Source of the DNA: Cloacimonetes bacterium UBA5614
Lineage (GTDB): Bacteria; Cloacimonadota; Cloacimonadia; Cloacimonadales; Cloacimonadaceae
Assembly: GCA_002424605.1 (NCBI GenBank)
Contig: DIKQ01000004.1
Location: 1-13,557, forward strand
Direction: 5' to 3'
Length of the DNA: 13,557 bases
The notes beneath the pieces were generated by a model that made no database searches, had not been told where the DNA came from, and saw nothing but the letters and a program-made list of their open reading frames with translations. The position numbers and the translations under genes are program-made. Shown one piece after another: positions 6,254-13,557 of this stretch; position 1 is the first letter of the stretch, and each line of letters opens with the position of its first letter.

Positions 6254-7045
6254 ATGACTTTAGTCGTGGATATCGGTAATACTAATATTGTTTGCGGAGT
6301 ATATCATAAAGGTTCTTTGATATGGCATGCCCGTTTCAAGACTGATAGCCTCAGAACCGCTGATGAATATTATGCCCTGCTCTCCTCTATGAAAACCGGT
6401 GTCTGGGAAATCAGCTCCATAAAGAGCATTGCACTTGCCAGCGTAGTTCCGGATATGACCAGGATTTGGCAACATTTGTTCAGAAAATACTTCCAGGTCG
6501 AGGCTTTGGTCATTAATGCCTATTCCCCATTAGGAATCACTTTCATGGTCAAAGACCCCGGTTTCATCGGAGCAGACCTCATTGCCAATGCCTTTGGTGC
6601 CTGGAAAAAGTATCAAAAAAGCTGTATTGTTGTTGATTTGGGAACAGCCACCACCATCCAACTGATTACTGCTGCAGGTTTGTTCAAGGGAGCAGTTATA
6701 GCGCCCGGCATCAGGACTGCTGCAGCAAAACTATTCGAGAAAGCTGCCTTGATACCGGAAATTGAACTGGTAACACCGAAGGTAGTTCTGGGAACTAATA
6801 CTTCGGATGCTGTGCTGTCAGGAGTGGTAAAGGGTCACGCATTTATGGTCGAAAGCTTTCTTAATGAAATCCGCCAACAAAATCTGGATAATGAACCATT
6901 CCAGACTATTCTGACAGGTGGTATTGCTGATTTGATGGCACCTCTTATTCCTTCTCATGGGCTGGTTGATAAGACTCTTACCCTGGACGGACTTTATCTG
7001 GCTCTTAATCAAATAGATGATCCACAGGACCAAAATAGCCTTTAA
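6254..7045 (+). CDS. coaX: Type III pantothenate kinase (CoaX)
   Basis: CoaX phosphorylates pantothenate, the first committed step of coenzyme A synthesis. The type III enzyme belongs to the ASKHA fold and needs a monovalent cation. The 263 residues match the family length. Phosphate-1 motif DIGNTN is at 6-11, the GFIGAD motif with the expected catalytic Asp at 103-108 (D108), phosphate-2 VDLGTATT at 127-134, APGI at 150-153, GTNTSDAVLSG at 180-190 and TGGIA at 221-225. One oddity: the family normally reads GADR, while here residue 109 is Leu. The other motifs are intact, so I still expect an active enzyme. A strong Shine-Dalgarno supports the start. The stop codon overlaps the next start by one base (TAATG), so sprA is probably translationally coupled. 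Confidence 0.95.
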   Translation: MTLVVDIGNTNIVCGVYHKGSLIWHARFKTDSLRTADEYYALLSSMKTGVWEISSIKSIALASVVPDMTRIWQHLFRKYFQVEALVINAYSPLGITFMVKDPGFIGADLIANAFGAWKKYQKSCIVVDLGTATTIQLITAAGLFKGAVIAPGIRTAAAKLFEKAALIPEIELVTPKVVLGTNTSDAVLSGVVKGHAFMVESFLNEIRQQNLDNEPFQTILTGGIADLMAPLIPSHGLVDKTLTLDGLYLALNQIDDPQDQNSL

Positions 7046-10000
7046 TGTATAAGAAAACTTGTATCCTGCTGGTCTTTTTGCTGTGCATTATACTCCCATG
7101 CATTGCTATGGTCTATGCAAGATACTATCTGCCGGGATACTCCCCTGTTATATACAATCAGGTGAACTACTATAAGGTAAACAAAGGATTGGAATTTAAC
7201 AAAACCCGTCCTTACCTGGTCTCAAGCTTTGGTACAACTTCAAAGAAGAAGATCGAATTTGATTCTTTGAAAGTCGTAATCTCTACAAAAATTGGTGATG
7301 AAACGATTTATCCTGATGTTACCATGTCACTTGACCGATACCTGGAGGGCATGAAAACTAAGGTCTTTAAGAAAACATTGATATCCGAAGTATTGTCAGT
7401 TCAGCAACAGGCAACTGCCCAAACCGGGGGACTGATAAAGGACATTACAATAGACTTGCCCAATATCGCCATTCCCAAAACCATCAGGAGAATCCTCGGA
7501 AGCAAAGCTGGAAGACTCAATCTGGACGGCACACAAAGAATTACTATTTCAGGAACCAGCACAAAGAGAAAGATTGTACCCATTTACGAAACAAACCGCG
7601 GTAGCAGATTTGACCTCAAAATGCAGCAGGATACCAATCTCAGGCTTACAGGAACTATTGGTGAAAAGATAGCTGTAAACCTCAAATACAACTCTAATCA
7701 GGATGAAACTCTCTTCAGTCCAAACAACATTAACATCAAATATACGGGTGACGAAGATGAGGTTGTTCAATCCGTGGAAGCCGGAAATATAGCCCTTTCA
7801 CTCAGCGGGTCCAGGTATATCAGCTATTCAGCCAGTTCACAGGGACTTTTCGGTATTATATCAAAGCTAAAATATGGTCCTCTCGATCTGACTATGATAG
7901 CCAGTAAAGAGGAAGGACAGAAGAACACTATGTCATACCTTGGTCAGAGCCAGGCGGATTCAACCATAATCTTTAGCAAAAACTTTGCGCCCAGGACTTT
8001 CTACTTTCTTGAAAACCCGTATGATATTTACAATTTATACACCAATGCAGATACTGGCATACCTTCAGGCTGGGTAAATAATGCCATTAAAACTACCGCA
8101 GGAGCCTGGCAGATCAGTTACCCGGCTTTGTTGCCCAAGAATGGCTCTGTCAAAGTATATGTGGACGATGGCGATGCTACTAATAATGTAGCTTCAGTTC
8201 CGGGTGATTCCATTTTTATCTCCCCTACAGAATACTACATGCCATTTTATGATGAACTAATTGAAGGCACCGATTTTGTAACGAACTATTCTGTCGGCAC
8301 CATCGAGATTCTCCGTAATGTAGACAGGCTTCACACTATCGCTGTTAAGTATATAAGAGCTGATGACATCCCTGTACCGGAGGACAGTAATGTTCAGGAC
8401 GGATTCCTCCATACCAGAGTCCTGCGAGCCAGAAATCAGGAGTACGACCCATCAAACCCATATTCTACCTGGAATTACCAGATGCGCAATGTTTACAGCA
8501 TGGGAATTACAAACATCAAGAAAGATGACTTCCAGCTTGAAGTTTATACCGAAAATACTGACAGAACAAGAAACTACAACGTTCCAGATAGTCTCGCTGC
8601 TTCTACCACATTTAATGATTACTTGCTTTTGGACAGTAATGGCGATGGCAGGGTAAACGGGGACGATGACACGGTCAATCTTGCCTCCGGCTATGTTGTA
8701 ATACCTATGATCAGACCTTTTTATCCGCTTGCGGATACACTGATATATCAGGAAGAAAGCGAAAACATCAGCTACACTGATTTCAGGCACTTTATCTCTG
8801 TAAAAGGAAAGATTGGCAGGGATATGATATCCCTCGGTCAGACAGGAATCCTTCCGGGAAGCGTCAAGGTTAAGGTAAATGGCTCTTCAAAGAAAGAAAA
8901 CATTGATTACATCGTCGATTATGACATGGGACAGATTACATTTCTTACCGCTGAAGGCAAAGACCCAGATGCCAGAATCGAGATAGATTACGAATATCGC
9001 TCCGGATTTGCTGTAGCCCGTAAAACACTAATCGGACTTCGCACTGACTGGAATATCACAGACAACACAAAGCTTGGCGGGACATTTATCTATAGGTCGG
9101 AGACTGTCGCTGAGAAACGTCCCAAAATCGGCAATGAAAACATTGAACTTGTTATGGCCAACATAGACGGCTCTGCCACCTGGAAACCCGGCTTTATAAC
9201 GCGTTGGATTGATGCTCTACCCCTCATCAAAACCTCCGCTGAGTCCAGGATTGCCCTATCTGCAGAAATTGCTGTAACTATGCCTGAGATTACCGGTGAT
9301 AACCAGAACAAAAAACAGGCCTATATTGACGATATGGAAGGCATCATTGATTCCTATCCCATGGGACTTGCTTTTTCCACTTGGGTCATGGGCAGCAAAC
9401 CGTGGCAGACTTCACTGCCAAAGGCTCGTATCAATTGGTACAATCCCACCAATATCAGGATGCGTCAAGTCTATGATGAAATTACCCTCAACGATGCTGA
9501 AAAGGATGACATAGTCAATATTCTGGCTCTTAAGGTAGTTCCCAATGTCATCGTCCAACCGGATTTATCCTCATGGAGTTATGGCGGTGTCATGAAGTAT
9601 ATGGGTAACCAGTTGGATTTCTCTAACAAAAAATATATTGAATTGCTGGTAAAAGTTGATAAGTATGATGAGGGGTTTGCTCCCAATATTACTCTTCACA
9701 TCGATCTGGGTGATATAAATGAGGATTTTTATACAGATTACGGTGGACTTAATGTCCTCAATTCTGAAGATAAAAACAACGATGGTGTGTTATCCGCGAG
9801 TGAAGATACAGGTTTGGACGGAATCCCGGACGGTCAGCCCGGAGATGACCCGAACGACCAGGCGGAATCACCAAATCCTGACGATAATATAAATTATAAA
9901 AACGGTACAGAAAGAAACGGATTGCTTGATACCGAGGACCTGGACAATAATGGCGTTCTGAACCAGCTCGACCGTTATCTGTCCTATTCAGTTTCCATTA

Positions 10001-13000
10001 CGAACACTGATGCCAGCCAGAATCCATACCTGGTTGAATACAACTCCAATCGCTTTTTACTGATAAGAATTCCACTAGACCAAACTTCGGCCTATACCAT
10101 GGTGAACAACTCATCATCCGGGATTCAGCCGTCCCTCAAAAAAGTTTCCTATCTCCGTCTCTGGGCTGAAACAGACAAATCCGCCCGGATATTGATTGCT
10201 TCTGCCTCTCTGGTTGGAAACAAATGGGAAGATTTCCATATCAGGAACCTAAATAACAGCATCATAAACCCCACTACTCTAAATGCCAATAACGAGTCAT
10301 ACCTGAGCGGCATTGTCGATAACCAGAAGAATGCTACCCACTACACTTCTCCCCGTAAAACTTTCTTTACAGAGCTAAATAAGCCGACTCTGGAGCAGGC
10401 CCTCACTCTCAAAACAGAGAATCTTCAACCCGGACACAGAGTATTGCTCAGACAGAGGATAGTAGATTTTTACAGCTTGTTGTCCTATGGCAGACTTTTG
10501 CTTTGGGCTTATCCGGAGAATTCTGAAAACCATCCTCTTGCTGAAAATGATTCCATAGACATCATATTCCGTCTGGGCGCGGATTCATTGAACTATTATC
10601 AGGTAAGGCAACCCGTCCGCATAATCCCCTGGCAGACAAAGATGCAGGAAAGTGACTGGCTGTCGCTGGAATACGACCTCCAGGACTTTTCCAGAATCAA
10701 GGATTCCCTTGCAGTGGATGTGGAGCAGTACAACAATGGCAGATTCTTTTCTTATAAAGGTTACCCTACCTTGACTAATGTCCGTGAGTTTACATTAGGA
10801 CTGCAGAGAAGCCCGGACAGTTCGACACCCTTCACGGGAACCGCTTATTTTAATGATATAAGGGTGGCAGACCCCTTTGAAGACATGGGCTGGGCGGGGA
10901 GAGTAAGCCTCAATACTGTCCTGGCTGATTTTTCCACATTCGACGTTGAATATGAGCAAAAGTCTGAAAACTTTAATCCCAATATTCAGAGAGGCAGAAC
11001 CCAGAGCTTTGCTTTTTCGTCTTCGAATTCCTTGAAGATTTCAAACAAATATTTCCTTGATAAGCTCTTTCCTTTGACTTGGGGGCTACGCATTCCAGTC
11101 GCTTTGGACAGGAATCACACGTTGTCGATTCCCCGTTACAGGGCAAATTCTGACGTGCTCAGGAGCAGGCTGATCAATCCAGAAGACAAGGAAAGGGAAA
11201 GGAGCGAAAACCTTACATATACTGCCACGATGGGTTTAAGCCAGACTGCCAAGCCCAAATCCGCTATTCTGGCATACACTCTGAACAAGATGTCACTAAG
11301 CGGCAGAATCTCCAATACAATCAATAACACTGCCACTGCGAGGGATACTACTCTGGCCTGGCAGGCAACCTGGAACTACAACTTCAACCTTCCGGAAAAC
11401 ACCTTGTCTTATAAGCTCAGAAAGAATTACAAAATCAAGCTTATACCCGGTGGATTCACCAATAACATTACCTACAACAATTCAGACCCCAAGAGCTATA
11501 ATTGGGAGTTGAGGGATTCACTAAGGACCTGGTATCCCCGCGCGCAGGTCTTCCCTATCAGGAATCTGACCACAGATAACGGCATTACCTGGGCTTTGCT
11601 GTCTGATCTTAACACCAACTACCGTCTTATGACCAAACGGGATTTCACTCAGCTTAACTACTTCCAGAATTATAACGTTGGCAAGGAAACCGAGTACAAT
11701 CAGGAAATTGGCGCAAACTACACTCCCAATTACTTTCCTAACATTTTCACTTTGTCCAATAGTATCACGAGCCGCTATACTGAAAACCAACGTAAATATA
11801 CAAATACAGTCGCCGGAGAACAGGTTTACACTTATCTGAAAGATGGTAACGCCACCCGCACTCTTAGGGTCAATTTATCCCTGATGAATTCAAATCTGTT
11901 CCGTAATCTGGCAGTCAAGATGACACCTTCTCCCGCAAAGCGTACCGCTGATTCAGTCAAAGGTCCGGTTGGTTCCAGCGCGCCTAAACCGGATATGCAG
12001 GATGGCAAGGATTTAAAAGATGCAGATAGGGAGTTAAAAGAAAAGCTGTTGGCTGAAGAGAAAGAGAAACAGCAGAAACTTGATGACTCTGATTACCGTA
12101 GTCCTGAGTCCTTGAAAGAAGAATATGAAGAGAAAAAGGAACTTGAAGAGAGCGGAAAGGACGAAGTCAAAGAAACCGAAATAACTGGTAAGGATGCTGA
12201 TACAAAGGCAACTGAGGAAAAGTCCGGCACGTTTGACAATATTAACCTTCCCTATCGTTTCATTAGTTTCCTTTCACAAGTAAAAAACATAACTGCAACC
12301 TATCAGAATGGCTTCTCACAGGTTTACACCAGCAAAACCCGCAGACCGAACTATTACTTTCAGATTGGTTTGCCTCATCAGGTTACCGATGCTTTCTTGG
12401 ATTCACGCACCTTGGAAGATACATATACGCTTTCATCCGGTATTACTTTTTCCAGAAGGGTTGATTCAACTGTGAACTATTCTTATGCCCTTTCCAAAAG
12501 GTATGCCAATGCCAGCAACCAATCAATTTCCGTAACTTTCCCGGATATCGGCATCACTGTTACCGATTTGGAAGCTTTATTGGGACTTAGCAAGTATCTT
12601 GGCAGCACGAGACTGACTTCCGGTTACCAGAATGTCCTTCGCCAGAACGGTGATATAGACTGGATAAAGCCCAAGCAGGAAACCAGGACCACGTCCTTCA
12701 ATCCATTGGCTTCCATAACAACCAATGTTACCAGGAATCTTCAGGCAACCCTGTCAGTCACGATGTCAAATTCTGATAACATTACTGATATGACCACATA
12801 CAATATTGTGAGGAAAAGCACTTCGCAAGGTCTAAACGGTAATATCTCATATGCTTTCCAGTCAAGTAAGGGCATCGAACTTCCTTTCACAAACAGAAGA
12901 ATTAACATCAGAAATGAGCTGACTTCATCACTCGGCATTTCTTACGATAAGAATTATGACACAACCCGTGGTCTTGGTGCTACGCAAGTGGACAGACACA

Positions 13001-13155
13001 GCTCCAGGATTAGCTTCACTCCCAATGCCACCTACCAGTTTGACCAGAATATCAAAGGCGGACTAACCAGTGGTTATGAACTTAGCACAGATAAGAAGCG
13101 CGATGATGCTACCCGCATCTTCCGGCTTGGCATCTGGGTTGAAATTACTCTCTAA
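7045..13155 (+). CDS. sprA: SprA-like type IX secretion system outer-membrane translocon
   Basis: SprA (Sov in Porphyromonas) is the giant beta-barrel through which T9SS cargo crosses the outer membrane. This protein has 2036 residues, somewhat shorter than the roughly 2400 I recall for Flavobacterium. A signal peptide with lysines at 3-4, a hydrophobic core and 'VYA' before residue 26 opens it. Family-like stretches follow: the N-terminal strand repeats, 'GDEDEVVQSVEAGN' (235-248) before 'QGLFGI', 'YIDDMEG' (760-766) and 'TEDLDNNG' near 963. Alternating beta strands run to the end ('FRLGIWVEITL'). Acidic Ca-loop-like motifs occur at 530 (DSNGDG), 909 (DKNNDG) and near 962. A lysine/glutamate-rich stretch (1650-1728) interrupts the C-terminal barrel. 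The ATG overlaps the coaX stop; only a weak CAGGA lies upstream, consistent with coupled translation. The left-edge gene carries the matching cargo signal. Confidence 0.93.
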   Translation: MYKKTCILLVFLLCIILPCIAMVYARYYLPGYSPVIYNQVNYYKVNKGLEFNKTRPYLVSSFGTTSKKKIEFDSLKVVISTKIGDETIYPDVTMSLDRYLEGMKTKVFKKTLISEVLSVQQQATAQTGGLIKDITIDLPNIAIPKTIRRILGSKAGRLNLDGTQRITISGTSTKRKIVPIYETNRGSRFDLKMQQDTNLRLTGTIGEKIAVNLKYNSNQDETLFSPNNINIKYTGDEDEVVQSVEAGNIALSLSGSRYISYSASSQGLFGIISKLKYGPLDLTMIASKEEGQKNTMSYLGQSQADSTIIFSKNFAPRTFYFLENPYDIYNLYTNADTGIPSGWVNNAIKTTAGAWQISYPALLPKNGSVKVYVDDGDATNNVASVPGDSIFISPTEYYMPFYDELIEGTDFVTNYSVGTIEILRNVDRLHTIAVKYIRADDIPVPEDSNVQDGFLHTRVLRARNQEYDPSNPYSTWNYQMRNVYSMGITNIKKDDFQLEVYTENTDRTRNYNVPDSLAASTTFNDYLLLDSNGDGRVNGDDDTVNLASGYVVIPMIRPFYPLADTLIYQEESENISYTDFRHFISVKGKIGRDMISLGQTGILPGSVKVKVNGSSKKENIDYIVDYDMGQITFLTAEGKDPDARIEIDYEYRSGFAVARKTLIGLRTDWNITDNTKLGGTFIYRSETVAEKRPKIGNENIELVMANIDGSATWKPGFITRWIDALPLIKTSAESRIALSAEIAVTMPEITGDNQNKKQAYIDDMEGIIDSYPMGLAFSTWVMGSKPWQTSLPKARINWYNPTNIRMRQVYDEITLNDAEKDDIVNILALKVVPNVIVQPDLSSWSYGGVMKYMGNQLDFSNKKYIELLVKVDKYDEGFAPNITLHIDLGDINEDFYTDYGGLNVLNSEDKNNDGVLSASEDTGLDGIPDGQPGDDPNDQAESPNPDDNINYKNGTERNGLLDTEDLDNNGVLNQLDRYLSYSVSITNTDASQNPYLVEYNSNRFLLIRIPLDQTSAYTMVNNSSSGIQPSLKKVSYLRLWAETDKSARILIASASLVGNKWEDFHIRNLNNSIINPTTLNANNESYLSGIVDNQKNATHYTSPRKTFFTELNKPTLEQALTLKTENLQPGHRVLLRQRIVDFYSLLSYGRLLLWAYPENSENHPLAENDSIDIIFRLGADSLNYYQVRQPVRIIPWQTKMQESDWLSLEYDLQDFSRIKDSLAVDVEQYNNGRFFSYKGYPTLTNVREFTLGLQRSPDSSTPFTGTAYFNDIRVADPFEDMGWAGRVSLNTVLADFSTFDVEYEQKSENFNPNIQRGRTQSFAFSSSNSLKISNKYFLDKLFPLTWGLRIPVALDRNHTLSIPRYRANSDVLRSRLINPEDKERERSENLTYTATMGLSQTAKPKSAILAYTLNKMSLSGRISNTINNTATARDTTLAWQATWNYNFNLPENTLSYKLRKNYKIKLIPGGFTNNITYNNSDPKSYNWELRDSLRTWYPRAQVFPIRNLTTDNGITWALLSDLNTNYRLMTKRDFTQLNYFQNYNVGKETEYNQEIGANYTPNYFPNIFTLSNSITSRYTENQRKYTNTVAGEQVYTYLKDGNATRTLRVNLSLMNSNLFRNLAVKMTPSPAKRTADSVKGPVGSSAPKPDMQDGKDLKDADRELKEKLLAEEKEKQQKLDDSDYRSPESLKEEYEEKKELEESGKDEVKETEITGKDADTKATEEKSGTFDNINLPYRFISFLSQVKNITATYQNGFSQVYTSKTRRPNYYFQIGLPHQVTDAFLDSRTLEDTYTLSSGITFSRRVDSTVNYSYALSKRYANASNQSISVTFPDIGITVTDLEALLGLSKYLGSTRLTSGYQNVLRQNGDIDWIKPKQETRTTSFNPLASITTNVTRNLQATLSVTMSNSDNITDMTTYNIVRKSTSQGLNGNISYAFQSSKGIELPFTNRRINIRNELTSSLGISYDKNYDTTRGLGATQVDRHSSRISFTPNATYQFDQNIKGGLTSGYELSTDKKRDDATRIFRLGIWVEITL

Positions 13156-13285
13156 TCTATTCCGCATTACTTTATAAGCTAGTTCTATTTAACTTTCCAC
13201 CACTTCCATTTCAAATCATTCCTTGCCTTATCAATCTGTCATTGTTTCATATTATTCTAATGGCCCTTGCTTATTTCCTGCTTGC

Positions 13286-13353
13286 CACGTGGGATCCTCC
13301 TGGGGTCCACCTGGGGTGAGCCCGGGAGGATGTCAGGTGGAATCCGGGTTGGG
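13286..13353 (-). repeat. GC-rich palindromic intergenic repeat, copy B (inverted relative to copy A)
   Basis: ATCCTCCTGGG (13294-13304) pairs with CCCGGGAGGAT (13321-13331) with one T·G wobble and a 16-base loop. Its reverse complement aligns with 3644-3710: 'aacccgg', 'ccacctg' and the 14-base block 'gggctcaccccagg' are identical. Orientation is set by the loop, which differs by one base in 16. It lies 131 nt past the sprA stop and may act as its 3' end structure, although no T run follows. Confidence 0.8.
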
Positions 13354-13373
13354 ATTAAGGCAGGCATGAGGTT

Positions 13374-13405
13374 GGGGTAAGGGTGTATGTGGTTAGGGAC
13401 AGGGG
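13374..13405 (+). other. Possible G-quadruplex-forming tract
   Basis: Four G runs, GGGG (13374-13377), GGG (13381-13383), GGG (13396-13398) and GGGG (13402-13405), are separated by 3, 12 and 3 bases. The middle loop is long, so folding is uncertain. It lies in a strongly G-skewed stretch next to repeat copy B. Confidence 0.3.
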
Positions 13406-13471
13406 TTGTCAAATACGGGACGCAGTTTGTGACAGATGGTTTGATAAGTTAAGCGTTATTCGGTTGTTGTT

Positions 13472-13528
13472 ATTCGTAATTGGTAATTCGTAATTGGTAA
13501 TTGGTAATTCGTAATTGGTGAATTGGTA
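13472..13528 (+). repeat. Heptanucleotide tandem repeat ATT[C/G]GTA
   Basis: Eight units run head to tail: ATTCGTA, ATTGGTA, ATTCGTA, ATTGGTA, ATTGGTA, ATTCGTA, ATTGGTG, then one extra A and ATTGGTA. C and G variants are mixed at the fourth base. It resembles the short heptamer repeats found between genes in several phyla and is prone to slippage in copy number. Confidence 0.85.
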
Positions 13529-13557
13529 TTGGATAAAGTAACAGGCGAGGGAGATGG

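Larger units (their letters stand above)
13156..13557. other. Intergenic region with repeats and no gene
   Basis: No supportable ORF occurs after the sprA stop. The first 130 bases are AT-rich with no clear terminator hairpin. They are followed by hairpin element copy B, a G-rich tract (13341-13405) and a heptanucleotide array (13472-13528). No gene starts before the window ends. Confidence 0.7.

Noticed and set aside
8363..8790. Overlapping ORFs of about 100 codons on both strands within sprA
   Set aside because: They lie fully inside the continuous sprA frame and their products are Arg/Thr-rich or otherwise unlike real proteins.
13286..13528. CRISPR array or attachment site in the repeat-rich 3' end
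   Set aside because: The heptamers have no spacers and the hairpin element occurs once here; no cas, integrase or tRNA gene is present.

Overview
The window looks like a chromosome segment from an uncultured bacterium of the FCB group (Bacteroidota-like). Candidatus Cloacimonadota is my best guess. Three things point there. A large cargo gene ends in a type IX secretion (T9SS) type A sorting domain of the 'NYPNPFNP' kind. A 2036-residue SprA-like T9SS outer-membrane translocon is encoded about 3.5 kb downstream. The housekeeping genes sit close together, all on the + strand, with moderate G+C. The taxon is inferred from gene content, not from a marker gene.

Positions 1-3510 hold one large secreted-protein gene in three overlapping reading frames; its 5' end lies outside the window. 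Read through two -1 shifts, it encodes in order a TIM-barrel-like (glycosidase-like) region, a beta-rich region, a long right-handed parallel beta-helix, an alpha-helical TPR-like segment and the T9SS sorting domain. Both breaks fall at T runs (418-424 and 1627-1631). The first contains the perfect slippery heptamer T TTT TTA directly before a TAG. Decay, phase variation, recoding or sequencing error all remain possible.

Positions 3511-3941 are intergenic. They carry a GC-rich hairpin element (3644-3710), a second perfect hairpin, and a candidate promoter and strong Shine-Dalgarno for rocD. Then come rocD (ornithine aminotransferase), a strong terminator-like hairpin ending 13 nt before era, era (ribosome-assembly GTPase), coaX (type III pantothenate kinase) and sprA. 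coaX and sprA overlap by one base (TAATG), so they are probably translationally coupled.

Positions 13156-13557 show no gene. They hold a second copy of the GC-rich hairpin element in inverted orientation, with a compensatory base-pair swap in its stem relative to the first copy. A G-rich tract and a heptanucleotide tandem repeat (ATT[C/G]GTA) follow.

Functionally, era and coaX are core housekeeping genes and rocD handles ornithine/glutamate semialdehyde metabolism. sprA would form the outer-membrane channel that exports T9SS cargo such as the beta-helix protein at the left edge. I see no complete novel system here. The points most worth following are the slippery-site break in the cargo gene and the paired structured repeats.
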